A stretch of 64,000 nucleotides of DNA from an uncultured Sulfitobacter sp. (GCF_947500075.1 NZ_CANMQS010000002.1:806001-870000), one strand, 5' to 3'; counted from the first letter of the stretch, positions 28,977-37,887 are shown. The notes: generated by a model not told the origin, from the sequence alone. Made by a program: numbers and translations.

Positions 28977-29456
28977 ATGGACATTCGCACAGGCAACGGT
29001 TTTGACGTGCATGCCTTCGGTCCCGGTGATCACGTGACCCTGTGCGGTGTGAAAATCCCCCACGATCAGGCGCTTGTGGGCCATTCGGATGCGGATGTGG
29101 GGATGCACACGGTCACCGATGCGATCTATGGTGCCTTGGCCGAAGGCGACATTGGCCAGCATTTCCCCCCCTCTGATCCCCAGTGGAAAGGGGCCGCGAG
29201 CGAGGTTTTCCTGCGCCATGCGGTTGGTCTTGCCACCCAGCGGGGCTTCACCCTGACCCATGTGGATTGCACGCTGATCTGCGAACACCCCAAGATTGGC
29301 CCCCATGCCCGCGCCATGCGCAGCCAGATGGCGGCATTGCTGGGGATTGAAGTGGGCCGTGTGTCGGTGAAAGCCACCACCTCCGAACGGCTGGGGTTCA
29401 CGGGCCGGGGCGAAGGCATCGCCTGCATCGCGACGGCCACGCTGGTGGCGACATGA
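28977..29456 (+). CDS. ispF: 2-C-methyl-D-erythritol 2,4-cyclodiphosphate synthase
   Basis: IspF forms the cyclodiphosphate of the MEP isoprenoid pathway as a trimer with a zinc ion. The 159-residue protein has the metal ligands Asp10 and His12 (DVHAF) and His44 in [21 protein letters not shown] and the C-terminal [14 protein letters not shown] complete the family pattern. The ATG at 28977 follows an AGGAGG at the right distance. IspD is often fused to IspF in alphaproteobacteria, but here IspF stands alone. It overlaps pgpA by 4 bp. Confidence 0.97.
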   Translation: MDIRTGNGFDVHAFGPGDHVTLCGVKIPHDQALVGHSDADVGMHTVTDAIYGALAEGDIGQHFPPSDPQWKGAASEVFLRHAVGLATQRGFTLTHVDCTLICEHPKIGPHARAMRSQMAALLGIEVGRVSVKATTSERLGFTGRGEGIACIATATLVAT

Positions 29457-29947
29457 GCGGTCTGGCAAGGATGATCGGCACGGTGCTGGGCACCGGATAC
29501 CTCAAACCCGCACCGGGCACTTGGGGATCACTGGTGGCGCTGCCCATGGCCTGGGTGATCCATGTGATTGGCGGGCTGCCGCTGCTGCTGATCGCGGTGA
29601 TTGCCGCCTTTGTCAAAGGCTGGTGGGCCACGGGAGAGATGACCAAAGGCCAGACGGACCATGATCCGTCAGAGATTGTGGTGGATGAAGTTGTCGGCCA
29701 GTGGATTGCGCTTTTGCCCTTATCCTACGCAGCCTGGTCGATGGAGATGAGCATTCTGGTGATGTGGCCGGGATGGATCGCGGCCTTCGCGTTGTTCCGG
29801 CTGTTCGACATCTGGAAACCCGGCCCTGTGGGCTGGGCGGACCGGCGCGGCGACGCCTTGGGCGTAATGCTGGATGATGTGATTGCGGGTGTGTTTGCGG
29901 CGATTGGCGTGCTGGTGTTGGCCGGATTGTACCACGGGGTCGGATGA
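29453..29947 (+). CDS. pgpA: Phosphatidylglycerophosphatase A
   Basis: PgpA removes phosphate from phosphatidylglycerophosphate to make phosphatidylglycerol in the inner membrane. The 164-residue protein has the family signatures [14 protein letters not shown] and [19 protein letters not shown], with several hydrophobic segments, and [18 protein letters not shown] near the end. It starts four bases inside ispF and ends four bases inside the pncC gene, giving a tightly coupled ispF-pgpA-pncC operon. Confidence 0.95.
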   Translation: MSGLARMIGTVLGTGYLKPAPGTWGSLVALPMAWVIHVIGGLPLLLIAVIAAFVKGWWATGEMTKGQTDHDPSEIVVDEVVGQWIALLPLSYAAWSMEMSILVMWPGWIAAFALFRLFDIWKPGPVGWADRRGDALGVMLDDVIAGVFAAIGVLVLAGLYHGVG

Positions 29948-30417
29948 TGGTTGCGGATCTGCTGGCACTGGCGATTGAGAAAGGTCTGATGATCACCTGT
30001 GCGGAAAGCTGCACGGGGGGCATGGTCGCGGCGGCCCTGACGGATGTGCCGGGATCCTCTGCCATGATGGACCGGGGGTTTGTGACTTACACGAACGCCG
30101 CCAAGGTCGAGATGCTGGGCGTGTCGCAATCCACGCTGGATGCCCATGGCGCGGTGTCCGAACAGGTCGCAGAGCAGATGGCGCGGGGCGCGCTTGCGCG
30201 GTCCGAGGCGCAATTGGCCGTGTCGATCACCGGGATTGCCGGCCCCGGCGGGTCAGAGTTCAAACCCGAAGGGCGGGTGTGTTTCGGGCTGGCATCCAAA
30301 GATCAGGTGCAGGTCGAGACGGTTGAATTTGGCGCATTGGGGCGCGATGCGGTGCGTGTGGCGGCGCGTGATCATGCGTTAACCATGCTCATGCACCGGA
30401 TGAAGAGCCTGCCCTAA
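29944..30417 (+). CDS. pncC: Nicotinamide-nucleotide amidohydrolase (CinA C-terminal family)
   Basis: The 157-residue protein corresponds to the C-terminal domain of CinA, which deamidates NMN to nicotinate mononucleotide. Seen motifs are TCAESCTGGMVAAALTDVPG near residue 20, FVTYTNAAKVEMLGV, and SITGIAGPGG near 97. The COG1058 N-terminal domain of full CinA is absent, as in most proteobacterial PncC proteins. It overlaps pgpA by 4 bp and converges with the MmgE/PrpD gene, overlapping its stop by 4 bp. Confidence 0.92.
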   Translation: MMVADLLALAIEKGLMITCAESCTGGMVAAALTDVPGSSAMMDRGFVTYTNAAKVEMLGVSQSTLDAHGAVSEQVAEQMARGALARSEAQLAVSITGIAGPGGSEFKPEGRVCFGLASKDQVQVETVEFGALGRDAVRVAARDHALTMLMHRMKSLP

Positions 30418-31697
30418 GGCTCTGACAGTATTGCAGCAAACGCGCTCAGGCTATCGCCTTGCACTGCCTTGTGCAGGTCCTCCGCACGGACCTCGCCCAG
30501 CAAACCACGTGCCTTGCTCCGCAGCTTCTCTGCCCGCGCTTCCATCGTCATGGGGGCCATCAGGTCATGGCGAAAGCGGCGCATTTCGCGGCCTTCCATG
30601 CTGACAAAGACCTCCGCCTGCGTTTCCGACAGGCGCGGGTCGTCGTTGATGCGGATCTTGGCGCGCAGGGCGACAACCTCGGGGTCTTGGGTGATCTCGT
30701 CGGTGAAACTGGCGATGGCGCCTGTGTCATGGCCCAACAGCGCCATGGCGGCGGTCTGGGCGTAGCTGAACTTGGCTTCCAGCCCGGTTGTGGGCGCTTC
30801 AATGTTGCACACGGACATCCAGCGCGGATGGGTGCGGATGCGGATCGTCTCCACCCGCGACAGATCCAGATCGGCGTCGCGCAACGCCTCCAGCATCGCA
30901 TGCAGACCGTGGCAACAGGCGTGGAACTTGTGACTGATCGACCCGATGTGCCAGGGCGCTTTGCCTGGGGTTACCGCGACTGCGGCCCCGTGATGCGTCT
31001 CGCCAAACCCCAGCGGGCCAGCAAGGCCATCGTCCGCCGCCGTCATGCCCGCCTGCGCCCAAAGCGTTGCCTCCACCCCGGTGCGGGCAGCAAGTCCCGC
31101 GTTCAGGGGTTTCGCCATGGTGCCGAACTGCGCCTTGACCCCCGACGCCATGGAGGCACAGAGCCCAAGCGCATGCCGCATCTGCGCCTTGTCCAGACCC
31201 AGCAGACGCGCGGTGGCCAGCGTGGCCCCGAATGCACCCGCTGTCGCGGTCTGGTGATAGCCGATCTGGTAGTGATCCCGCCCCAGCCAGAGACCTACAA
31301 GAATCGAAGCCTCAACCCCAAGCGTTGCCGCCTCCACCACATCATCCAGCGATGCGCCCACGTCCTGCGCCAGTGCCAGCACCGCAGGCACCACCGCAAC
31401 CGACGGATGGCCGATATGGGCAAAATGCGTGTCGTCAAAATCCAGCGCATGGGCAAGCGTGCCGTTGATCAGCGCTGCCGCCGCGGGGCCTGCGCTGTGC
31501 CCGCCCAGAACGGTGCAGGCCCCCTGCCCCCGGCCCGCGCGGATAAAATCGCTGAAGTCCTCTTCCCGCGCGCCGGCGATGCCGCAGGCGGCCCAATCCA
31601 GCAGCGACAGCCGCATCATCGCCTGCGCCTCTGCCGGAGGGGTGGCGCGGGCGAATTTCAAAAGCTGGTCGGTGACGGTCGGCGCGGTGTCAGCCAT
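30414..31697 (-). CDS. MmgE/PrpD family protein
   Basis: The 427-residue protein belongs to the MmgE/PrpD family, which includes 2-methylcitrate dehydratase, cis-aconitate decarboxylase and many uncharacterised members. Seen features are LDFDDTHFAHIGHPSVAVVPAVLALA near residue 80, GYHQTATAGAFGATLATARLLG, the SGVKAQFGTMAKPLNAGLAA stretch and HKFHACCHGLHAMLEA. The other genes of a propionate pathway are not present here, so the substrate is open. The ATG at 31697 is chosen because the residues before it are not conserved; it overlaps the COQ10-like gene by 8 bp. Confidence 0.9.
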   Translation of the reverse strand: MADTAPTVTDQLLKFARATPPAEAQAMMRLSLLDWAACGIAGAREEDFSDFIRAGRGQGACTVLGGHSAGPAAAALINGTLAHALDFDDTHFAHIGHPSVAVVPAVLALAQDVGASLDDVVEAATLGVEASILVGLWLGRDHYQIGYHQTATAGAFGATLATARLLGLDKAQMRHALGLCASMASGVKAQFGTMAKPLNAGLAARTGVEATLWAQAGMTAADDGLAGPLGFGETHHGAAVAVTPGKAPWHIGSISHKFHACCHGLHAMLEALRDADLDLSRVETIRIRTHPRWMSVCNIEAPTTGLEAKFSYAQTAAMALLGHDTGAIASFTDEITQDPEVVALRAKIRINDDPRLSETQAEVFVSMEGREMRRFRHDLMAPMTMEARAEKLRSKARGLLGEVRAEDLHKAVQGDSLSAFAAILSEP

Positions 31698-32139
31698 TGC
31701 CGTAAAGCGCCTCTGCCCGCGTTTCAAAGGCGCGCACCACCCGTTGCATCGCCTCATTGAACACAACGCCGATGATGCCTTGCAGGATTGCGTTGCGGAA
31801 TTCGAAATCGACGTCGAAATGCACCGTGCAGCCGCCGTCGCGTTCTTCGAATTTCCAGTTGGATTTCATGTGCTTGAACGGGCCGTCCAGATATTCGGTG
31901 TCGATCCTGCGCGTCTCTTCCCACAGTTTGACCTGACTGGTGAACCGTTCGCGGAAGACCTTGAAGCTGATCACCAGATCCGCCTCCATCAGGCGGTGAT
32001 CGCCTTGCGGCTCATCACGGCGAATGCGCGCGGCGGCGGTCCAGGGCAGGAACTGCGGGTAACTGCCCACATCAGCCACCAGATCGTACATCTGTTGCGC
32101 GGTGTAAGGCAGCGGTCGGGTCTCGGAATGGGTTGGCAT
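31690..32139 (-). CDS. COQ10/RatA-like START-domain protein
   Basis: The 149-residue protein is a polyketide-cyclase/START lipid-binding protein. It begins [34 protein letters not shown], the conserved opening of COQ10 and RatA proteins, and includes [28 protein letters not shown]10 helps ubiquinone reach the respiratory chain. RatA in E. coli was described as a ribosome-association toxin. For an alphaproteobacterium the ubiquinone role is more likely, by inference. It overlaps the MmgE/PrpD gene by 8 bp on the same strand and is divergent from hpt. Confidence 0.9.
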   Translation of the reverse strand: MPTHSETRPLPYTAQQMYDLVADVGSYPQFLPWTAAARIRRDEPQGDHRLMEADLVISFKVFRERFTSQVKLWEETRRIDTEYLDGPFKHMKSNWKFEERDGGCTVHFDVDFEFRNAILQGIIGVVFNEAMQRVVRAFETRAEALYGNG

Positions 32140-32206
32140 TGGCGTCCGGGTCTGGTCAACTGCGCCCTATCTCACGGCTTTGGTCCGTGAATACAAGGGC
32201 CAGAAC

Positions 32207-32743
32207 ATGACAGATCGTCGCTATGTGATTGATGAAATGATCTCCGCCAAGGAGATCGCGGCGCGAATCGAGGCTTTGTGCCGGGAAATCCAGACCGAAT
32301 TCAAAGACACCGACAAGCTGGTGGTCGTGGGGCTGCTGCGCGGCAGTTTTGTGTTCATCGCCGATCTGGTGCGCGAGCTCGACCTGCCGATCGAGGTCGA
32401 TTTTCTGGAGGCCTCCTCCTATGGCGACGGCATGGAGAGCAGCCGGGAAGTGCGTATTCTCAAAGACTTGCGCGGCGCCATTGAAGGGCGCGATGTGCTG
32501 CTGGTCGAAGACATCGTGGACACCGGCCACACCCTGCACCATGTCACGAACCTGCTGCAAAGCCGCAACCCCGCGCGGTTGCGTACGATTGCGCTCCTGG
32601 ACAAACCCAGCCGCCGGGAAGTTGACATGAAAGCCAACTGGACCGGGTTCGAGATCCCGGACGAATTTGTTGTGGGCTACGGCATTGATTACGCGCAGCG
32701 CAACCGCAACCTGCCCTACATCGGCAAGGTGCGCTTCCCGTGA
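32207..32743 (+). CDS. hpt: Hypoxanthine phosphoribosyltransferase
   Basis: Hpt converts hypoxanthine (and guanine) to IMP/GMP with PRPP in purine salvage. The 178-residue protein has the PRPP-binding signature [13 protein letters not shown], the flexible-loop region [12 protein letters not shown] and the purine-pocket motif [14 protein letters not shown]. Its length is typical. The ATG at 32207 begins [11 protein letters not shown], the normal family start. A small membrane gene follows 7 bp downstream. Confidence 0.95.
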   Translation: MTDRRYVIDEMISAKEIAARIEALCREIQTEFKDTDKLVVVGLLRGSFVFIADLVRELDLPIEVDFLEASSYGDGMESSREVRILKDLRGAIEGRDVLLVEDIVDTGHTLHHVTNLLQSRNPARLRTIALLDKPSRREVDMKANWTGFEIPDEFVVGYGIDYAQRNRNLPYIGKVRFP

Positions 32744-32750
32744 GGCGGGC

Positions 32751-32927
32751 GTGCTGAACCCGCGCCATCTGTTTCGCGCAGCCCTGTGGGTGCGCAATCC
32801 CCCATCGATGAAGCGGGTGATCATGGTGTTCAGCTTCATCGCCATCGCCTTGGCCATCGGCGGCATCGAATGGCTGGGCCTGTGGCCGGACTGGGCAACA
32901 GCGGAGCGCATCCCCCGCCTGCCGTGA
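32751..32927 (+). CDS. Small single-TM protein downstream of hpt
   Basis: A 58-residue open frame with a GTG start at 32751, 7 bp after the hpt stop and with GGCGGG just upstream. The protein has a basic N-terminus (NPRHLFRAALWVRNPPSMKR), one hydrophobic segment (VIMVFSFIAIALAIGG) and the end WLGLWPDWATAERIPRLP. From memory, similar small proteins with the WPDW ending follow hpt in other Rhodobacterales. Function unknown; it is probably co-transcribed with hpt. Confidence 0.65.
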   Translation: MLNPRHLFRAALWVRNPPSMKRVIMVFSFIAIALAIGGIEWLGLWPDWATAERIPRLP

Positions 32928-33033
32928 CCCCGGCCCGCCGATCACGACAATGGGTTTTGACCTGCCCCGCGAAACATGTAACCCTCGCCTGAGCCAACGG
33001 ATGCAAGCCCAGCTTATCAGCAAGGAGATTTCC

Positions 33034-33510
33034 ATGAAGTTCGCCAATATCAAGTCACTCACTGTCCTTTTGACCGTTGGTGCGGTGTCAACGGCCTCGT
33101 TCGCGGCAAGCCACGAGAGCAAATCCAGCAACGCCGCGGTGAATGCGCGGCACGCGCAGATGCAGATGGTCAGTTACAGCATTGGCCTGCTGGGTGCCGT
33201 CGCCAAGGGAGAGATGGACTATTCAGCGGAGATGGTTTCATCGGCCGCAAAGAACCTTCAGGCGCTGGCCCGGATGGACAAGGCGAGCCTGTGGATCGCA
33301 GGCACCGAACAGGGCGCTGTTGACGGCTCCCGCGCGAAAGCAGAGATCTGGAGCGACCCGGACGGCTTTGCCGCCACGTTCAAACAGATGGACGATGCCG
33401 CCACCGCGCTGATTGATGCGGCGGATGCAGGTGCCGTTGGCGCAGGCATGGGCGCGCTCGGCGGGGCGTGCAAGGCCTGTCATGAGAAGTACCGCGGCCC
33501 CAAGAACTGA
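33034..33510 (+). CDS. Cytochrome c556-type (cytochrome c') protein
   Basis: The 158-residue protein starts with a Sec signal peptide (KSLTVLLTVGAVSTASFA, cleavage near residue 24 after AASH) and is therefore periplasmic. A single haem-binding CKACH lies near the C-terminus, preceded by a four-helix region, as in cytochrome c' / c556 of the CytC_2 family. ATG 33034 has AAGGAG about 9 bases upstream. Three bases separate its stop from the next cytochrome, so both are likely made together. Confidence 0.9.
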   Translation: MKFANIKSLTVLLTVGAVSTASFAASHESKSSNAAVNARHAQMQMVSYSIGLLGAVAKGEMDYSAEMVSSAAKNLQALARMDKASLWIAGTEQGAVDGSRAKAEIWSDPDGFAATFKQMDDAATALIDAADAGAVGAGMGALGGACKACHEKYRGPKN

Positions 33511-33513
33511 TCC

Positions 33514-34386
33514 TTGCGAAACGCGCTGAGGATAGCAGCTGCGCTGGCCATCGCATTGGCCGGCGGGGGCTGGGTGATGACCCGCCCGGCACCCTTGGTT
33601 CAGGATATCGCCGCAGGCCATGAGGCGGATGCGGCACGCGGCGCGCTGCTCTTCGCCGCGGCGGGCTGTGCGTCCTGCCACACCGCGCCCAAGGCAGAAG
33701 ACAAGACGATGCTGGCAGGCGGTATGGCGTTTGCCAGTGACTTCGGCACCTTCTATGCGCCCAACATCTCACCTAGCACTGCGGGCATCGGCGGCTGGGA
33801 CCTGCCGCAATTCGCCCGCGCCGTGCGGGAAGGTGTCTCCCCCGAGGGGGCCCATTATTATCCGGCGTTTCCCTATGGGTCTTATGTCAGAATGACGGAC
33901 GCCGATGTGGCGGACCTGTTTGCGTATATGCAGACCCTGCCCGCCAGCGACAGGGTGAGCCAACCCCATGACGTGGGATTTCCGTTCAACATCCGGCGCG
34001 GGTTGGGCCTGTGGAAAGTGCTCTATATGGACCGCAGCGATGTGATGGCAGAAAGCGCCGATCCGGTGCTGATGCGCGGCCGCTATCTGGTGGAGGCGCT
34101 GGCCCATTGCGGCGAATGCCACACACCGCGCGATGGATTGGGAGGCCTGATGCGCGATCAGTGGCTGACAGGAGCGCCAAACCCGTCAGGCAAGGGCGAG
34201 ATACCGGGGATCACGCCGGCGCATCTGGACTGGTCCGAGGGTGATCTGGTGGAATATTTCACCTCCGGCTTCACGCCGGAGTACGACAGCGCAGGCGGTT
34301 CCATGGTGGCAGTGGTCGAAAACCTGTCCAAACTGCCAGTGGAAGACCGGCAGGCGATTGCAGCCTATCTCAAAGCACTGCCGTAA
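33514..34386 (+). CDS. Di-haem cytochrome c
   Basis: The 290-residue protein has an N-terminal signal anchor (NALRIAAALAIALAGGGWVM) and two cytochrome c domains with CASCH near residue 52 and CGECH near residue 201. Met ligands are likely in MLAGGMAF and GGSMVAVV. This two-domain form resembles cytochrome subunits of membrane dehydrogenases such as alcohol or aldehyde dehydrogenases, but no dehydrogenase gene is adjacent. The TTG start at 33514 is needed to keep the export signal; the next ATG (33577) would remove it. It follows the c556 gene by 3 bp, which suggests coupling. Confidence 0.88.
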   Translation: MRNALRIAAALAIALAGGGWVMTRPAPLVQDIAAGHEADAARGALLFAAAGCASCHTAPKAEDKTMLAGGMAFASDFGTFYAPNISPSTAGIGGWDLPQFARAVREGVSPEGAHYYPAFPYGSYVRMTDADVADLFAYMQTLPASDRVSQPHDVGFPFNIRRGLGLWKVLYMDRSDVMAESADPVLMRGRYLVEALAHCGECHTPRDGLGGLMRDQWLTGAPNPSGKGEIPGITPAHLDWSEGDLVEYFTSGFTPEYDSAGGSMVAVVENLSKLPVEDRQAIAAYLKALP

Positions 34387-34465
34387 CGCGGGGTCTCACC
34401 CCTTATCAGCCGGATGCCCGCAACGGTTCCACCCCCGCTCCATTGGCAACCCAGCCACCGCGCTG

Positions 34466-34492
34466 GCCCCTCTTTTTGGCCAAAAATATCCC
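34466..34492. repeat. Dispersed intergenic repeat B, copy 2
   Basis: It matches the copy at 14243-14269 over TCTTTTTGGCCAAAAATATC with C-rich flanks. It lies between the cytochrome gene stop (34386) and the lipA stop (34536), that is, between convergent genes. Confidence 0.6.
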
Positions 34493-34535
34493 GGCGCAAC
34501 GGATCCAACAAAAACGCTTGTCAGGGATGGGGCAC

Positions 34536-35486
34536 CTACGCCCCCAGCTTCTTCATCCGCGCATCCCGCAGCCGCGCGAAATCATCCCCCGCATGGTAGG
34601 ACGACCGCGTCAGTGGCGTGGCGGAAACCATGAGGAAACCCTTGCCGTAAGCCGCCTTTTCATAGGACGCAAATTCATCAGGGTGCACGAAACGGTCCAC
34701 GGCATGGTGTTTCGGCGTCGGTTGCAGGTATTGCCCGATGGTCAGGAAATCAATGTCCGCCGCGCGCATGTCTTCCATCACCTGAATGACGGATTGCCGG
34801 TCTTCCCCCAGCCCCACCATGATGCCGGATTTGGTGAACATGCCGGGATCCAGCTCCTTCACCCGCTGCAACAGCCGCAGGGAGTGGAAATACCGCGCAC
34901 CGGGACGGACTTCGGGATAAAGGCCCGGCACGGTTTCAAGGTTGTGGTTGAACACATCCGGGCGCGCTTCGACCACCTGCTCCAGGGCTTCGGGGCCGCA
35001 GCGGATAAAGTCCGGTGTCAGGATTTCGATGGTGGTGCCGGGAGAGCGGTGGCGCACGGCGCGGATGGTCTGGGCGAAATGATCCGCCCCGCCGTCCTCA
35101 ATATCGTCGCGGTCGACGGAAGTGATCACCACGTGGTTCAGCCCCAGCTTGGCCACCGCATCGGCCACCCGGCCCGGCTCAAACACGTCCAGCGCCTCTG
35201 GCGGTTTGCCGGTGGCGATGTTGCAGAAGGTACAGGCGCGGGTGCAGACCTCTCCCATGATCATCATGGTGGCGTGGCCCTGAGACCAGCATTCGCCGAC
35301 GTTGGGGCATCCCGCCTCTTCACAGACCGTCACCAGCTTGTTGTCGCGCATGATGCGGGCGGTTTCGGCATAGCCTTTGCCGCCGGGCGCTTTGACGCGA
35401 ATCCAGCTTGGCTTTTTGGGCTGTGCATTGTCCGGCTTGCGGGCCTTTTCAGGGTGTCGCTGCTCGGGGATTTTCAAATCGCGCAT
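34536..35486 (-). CDS. lipA: Lipoyl synthase
   Basis: LipA is a radical SAM enzyme that inserts two sulfurs into octanoyl groups on lipoyl domains. The 316-residue protein has both clusters: the auxiliary-cluster cysteines Cys55, Cys60 and Cys66 ([12 protein letters not shown]), and the radical [11 protein letters not shown] (Cys81, Cys85, Cys88). The C-terminal [10 protein letters not shown] supplies the Ser ligand. The length is usual. It stands alone, with a 197-bp upstream gap that contains repeat A and a hairpin. Confidence 0.97.
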   Translation of the reverse strand: MRDLKIPEQRHPEKARKPDNAQPKKPSWIRVKAPGGKGYAETARIMRDNKLVTVCEEAGCPNVGECWSQGHATMMIMGEVCTRACTFCNIATGKPPEALDVFEPGRVADAVAKLGLNHVVITSVDRDDIEDGGADHFAQTIRAVRHRSPGTTIEILTPDFIRCGPEALEQVVEARPDVFNHNLETVPGLYPEVRPGARYFHSLRLLQRVKELDPGMFTKSGIMVGLGEDRQSVIQVMEDMRAADIDFLTIGQYLQPTPKHHAVDRFVHPDEFASYEKAAYGKGFLMVSATPLTRSSYHAGDDFARLRDARMKKLGA

Positions 35487-35644
35487 GGGGGCCTCCGTCC
35501 TTGCAGCCTATCTAGCATCTTGAGTGTGCTGAAAAAAGACCCGGTATGCGCAATGCAGTGTTGCAGGGTTGGCATGCCGGGGTTGTTGAACGCGCAGGCC
35601 TGTGCGGGCGGAGGGGTTGAATGAGGGCCAGCCCTCATACTCCC

Positions 35645-35668
35645 GGGTTTTTTGAACCATTTGGAAGG
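35645..35668. repeat. Dispersed repeat A, copy 1 (inverted orientation)
   Basis: The core TTTTTTGAACCATTTGGAAG here is the reverse complement of the copies at 39555, 44888 and 48531. A hairpin ATGAGGGC-CA-GCCCTCAT is adjacent on its left (about 35620-35637). The site lies between the DoxX-like gene end and the lipA start, on the lipA upstream side. Confidence 0.6.
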
Positions 35669-35683
35669 GGCTGAGAGGGGGGC

Positions 35684-36142
35684 TCAGAGCCACCAGCGGG
35701 GGCGGCTGCGGCGCGCGATCAGGGCAGAAAGGCTCCAGCGGTCGCGGTGCATCAGCAGCAGGAGTGCGATGAAGGCGGCGAGGACAGCCAGATCAATCAC
35801 CTGATTGCGGTGAATGGGAAACCCCCGGTCATTGAGCGCGAAGGGATCAAGGAACCCCTCCCAGCGACGGGTGACAGTGAAGAGGTGCATCAGCGCCAGC
35901 GCGCCATAGCTGAAAGGCCGCAAGAGGCCGAGAGCGGCCAGGAGGCAGAGCGTGATTTGCAGGCCCGCCATCAGATAGATCTGCTCAAAACTCAGCGTGA
36001 CGCCATCAAAGTTCTTGGCAAGCCCCTGATATTGCTTGGGCGTGATCACCTTGTGAATGGCCCACAGGAACATGAACCACGCCAGCCCCAGTCTGAGGAT
36101 CAGCAGCGCTGCCCCGTCGCGTTGGTCCTGTGTCAGCATCAT
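35684..36142 (-). CDS. DoxX-like four-TM membrane protein
   Basis: The 152-residue protein has four hydrophobic segments (residues about 13-33, 52-74, 76-92 and 112-131) and a charged C-terminus. The start RDGAALLILRLGLAWFMFLWAIHK and the P-K-Q-Y motif that follows resemble DoxX/DoxD-like membrane proteins, whose role in most bacteria is unclear. There is no clear catalytic motif. It is downstream of lipA on the same strand but 197 bp from it, with a repeat between them. Confidence 0.65.
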   Translation of the reverse strand: MMLTQDQRDGAALLILRLGLAWFMFLWAIHKVITPKQYQGLAKNFDGVTLSFEQIYLMAGLQITLCLLAALGLLRPFSYGALALMHLFTVTRRWEGFLDPFALNDRGFPIHRNQVIDLAVLAAFIALLLLMHRDRWSLSALIARRSRPRWWL

Positions 36143-36224
36143 ACCCTCCTGTTTTGCACTTGCTATGCGACAGGACGGCGGAGGTCACGGGGCCAGCGGC
36201 CAAGAACACGCAAAGGTGAGCGGG

Positions 36225-37331
36225 TCAGCCGATCATGGGGCCACTGGCCCCTTCGGTTTCCTCATAATGGCGTTGCAGGCGCATCAATGCGATGCGCAGG
36301 ACGATCTTGCCCGACCGCGCCGACCAGCCAAGCCGCTTTTCCGTGGTTTCCAGCCCTTCCAGATAGCAGCAGCAATGCAGCGCCACGTCCGAGAGGCCCG
36401 AGCCGAGGTATCCAAGGGCTGCGGAGACACGCGCGCGGGCCTCTGACGCGGCATCGCCCCCGCGCGCGCCCCTGCCCCTGCTGGTGCCGGCGGTCAGAAA
36501 ACCATCCCAGTTCTGGGTCACCGCGGTGCCCATCTGGGCCAGCTCAAAATCCTCCCGCAGGCGTTCACCGGCATGCACCAGCGGGTCGGACAGAAAGGCA
36601 CTGCCGTCGCGGTCGCGCCTGCGGGCCAGCGCGATCAGCGGGCTGTCGGCCAGACAATAGCGCATGCGTGCGCGTTGCGGGGCATTCGGGTCGTCCTCAG
36701 CTTCCGTCACAAATTGGCCTTGCGCTTCGGCAAAACCTGCGGTGACCGGCGCGCCCCCTTGTTTGTCGATCATCTTGGCAAGCGCGCTGCGCCCCTGCGC
36801 GGTGATGTGATAGCGCACGATGCGGCCCGAATTGCCCGGGGCGATCCAGCTTTTGAGCGCCAGCGCCTGGGCGACAGCCGTGCTCAGCACCGCAGTGCGG
36901 GTGGGCGCGTTGCTGCCTGCATCCCGCACCACCACAGCGCGTTCCATTTCGGCCGCAACCGCCAGCAACGCACCGGTTTCGCACAGGCGGCGCAGAACCC
37001 GCGTTGCTTCCAGCGTGAGCGTTTGCTGATCCGGCACGATCTCAGGCGCCGCCGCCTCTGTCGGCACGGCATCTGCTGCGCGCGCGGGCCGGTGCAACGT
37101 TCCCAGCGCACGCAACCCCGCATCCACCAGCGGATCGTCCCGGCGCATCTCAACCTTGCGGATCTGCCGCAGGATGGTGGAGGCATGACACTGCGCATCG
37201 CGCGCCAGTTGCCGGATCGGCAGCCCCCATTCGGTATGGGCAAGGTAGCGCGCGGTCCCAACGGGGACCCAGTCGGGCAGGCCTGTCGGCGTCCAGGTTT
37301 CGGTGTCATTCATCTCGGGTACCATGTTCAT
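36225..37331 (-). CDS. DUF6456 helix-turn-helix protein
   Basis: The 368-residue protein has an N-terminal HTH-like region (YLAHTEWGLPIRQLARDAQCHASTILRQIRKVE) that could bind DNA, a variable middle, and a C-terminal domain of about 150 residues (LADSPLIALARRRDRDGSAFLSDPLVHAGERLREDFELAQMG). I match this C-terminal domain to DUF6456, seen in Rhodobacterales. It ends MRLQRHYEE. It is likely a transcription factor, but no target is known. Several starts are possible (GTG 37337, ATG 37331, 37325, 37313); 37331 is kept because GGTGAG precedes it. A DnaA box and a CtrA-like box lie in the divergent promoter with the DUF6477 gene. Confidence 0.8.
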   Translation of the reverse strand: MNMVPEMNDTETWTPTGLPDWVPVGTARYLAHTEWGLPIRQLARDAQCHASTILRQIRKVEMRRDDPLVDAGLRALGTLHRPARAADAVPTEAAAPEIVPDQQTLTLEATRVLRRLCETGALLAVAAEMERAVVVRDAGSNAPTRTAVLSTAVAQALALKSWIAPGNSGRIVRYHITAQGRSALAKMIDKQGGAPVTAGFAEAQGQFVTEAEDDPNAPQRARMRYCLADSPLIALARRRDRDGSAFLSDPLVHAGERLREDFELAQMGTAVTQNWDGFLTAGTSRGRGARGGDAASEARARVSAALGYLGSGLSDVALHCCCYLEGLETTEKRLGWSARSGKIVLRIALMRLQRHYEETEGASGPMIG

Positions 37332-37353
37332 CGCCACTCACCATTGTTGAAAC

Positions 37354-37362
37354 TTATCCACA
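37354..37362. promoter_or_regulatory. DnaA box TTATCCACA
   Basis: A perfect 9-mer DnaA box lies 23 bp upstream of the DUF6456 start codon. It could make that promoter respond to the replication initiator. A 9-mer match by chance in the window is not excluded. Confidence 0.45.
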
Positions 37363-37388
37363 GAAAAAACAACCTAAGGCTGCATTGG

Positions 37389-37403
37389 TTACTGGAAAGT
37401 TAA
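37389..37403. promoter_or_regulatory. CtrA-like box between DUF6456 and DUF6477 genes
   Basis: TTAC-N7-TTAA at 37389-37403 is one base from the CtrA consensus. It lies 58 bp before the DUF6456 start and 161 bp before the DUF6477 start, in the same intergenic region as a perfect DnaA box. Confidence 0.45.
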
Positions 37404-37563
37404 TGAAACGTCATGCCGGTAAGCATTGTTTCTAAGAGATAATCTGAGATGAAGGGGGCGTGCGTTGAAAATTGGAGATGCGCAACACCCGTTCAGGTTG
37501 TGCAATGGTCACGGCGTGCGGCATCCCCGCCGCAGTTGAGTTATCCTGAACGAGGAACCACCC

Positions 37564-37887
37564 ATGCAAGACATCTTTAGCCGCCTCAATGCCCTGCACC
37601 GGCCCCGCCTGATGATGCGCGCCGCGCGCATCGGCGCGCAGGAATATCACCGAACGGCCCATCTGCCACGACTGTTGGGCTATGGCGCATTGCCCCGCCA
37701 TGGGGCTGCGCTGATGCGGCTGATGGACATTGAAAGCGGTCTGGAAGACCAGCGCACCGCGTCAGATGCCGGCTACAGCCTGATCCGTCATGTCGATGTG
37801 CTGATCGCGATGGTGGGCGAAGCACGGGTGTTGCGGGCCGCACAGGCGGGCAGCGCGCCGAAACCCGGCGCGCACCCCGCTACATGA
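37564..37887 (+). CDS. DUF6477 family protein
   Basis: The 107-residue protein matches DUF6477: LHRPRLMMRAARIGAQEYHRTAHLPRLLG, LPRHGAALMRLMDIESGLEDQRTASDAGYSLIRHVDVLIAMVGEAR. It is small, basic and probably helical, with no known function. From memory, the pairing with a divergent DUF6456 gene is common in Rhodobacterales. The two share a promoter region with DnaA and CtrA-type boxes. Its 3' end overlaps the convergent MttB-family gene by 8 bp. Confidence 0.75.
   Translation: MQDIFSRLNALHRPRLMMRAARIGAQEYHRTAHLPRLLGYGALPRHGAALMRLMDIESGLEDQRTASDAGYSLIRHVDVLIAMVGEARVLRAAQAGSAPKPGAHPAT

Noticed and set aside
37354..37403. Chromosomal origin (oriC) suggested by a DnaA box and a CtrA-like box
   Set aside because: Only one DnaA box and one CtrA-like site are present, no AT-rich unwinding stretch is seen, and hemE, parAB or dnaA do not flank it.
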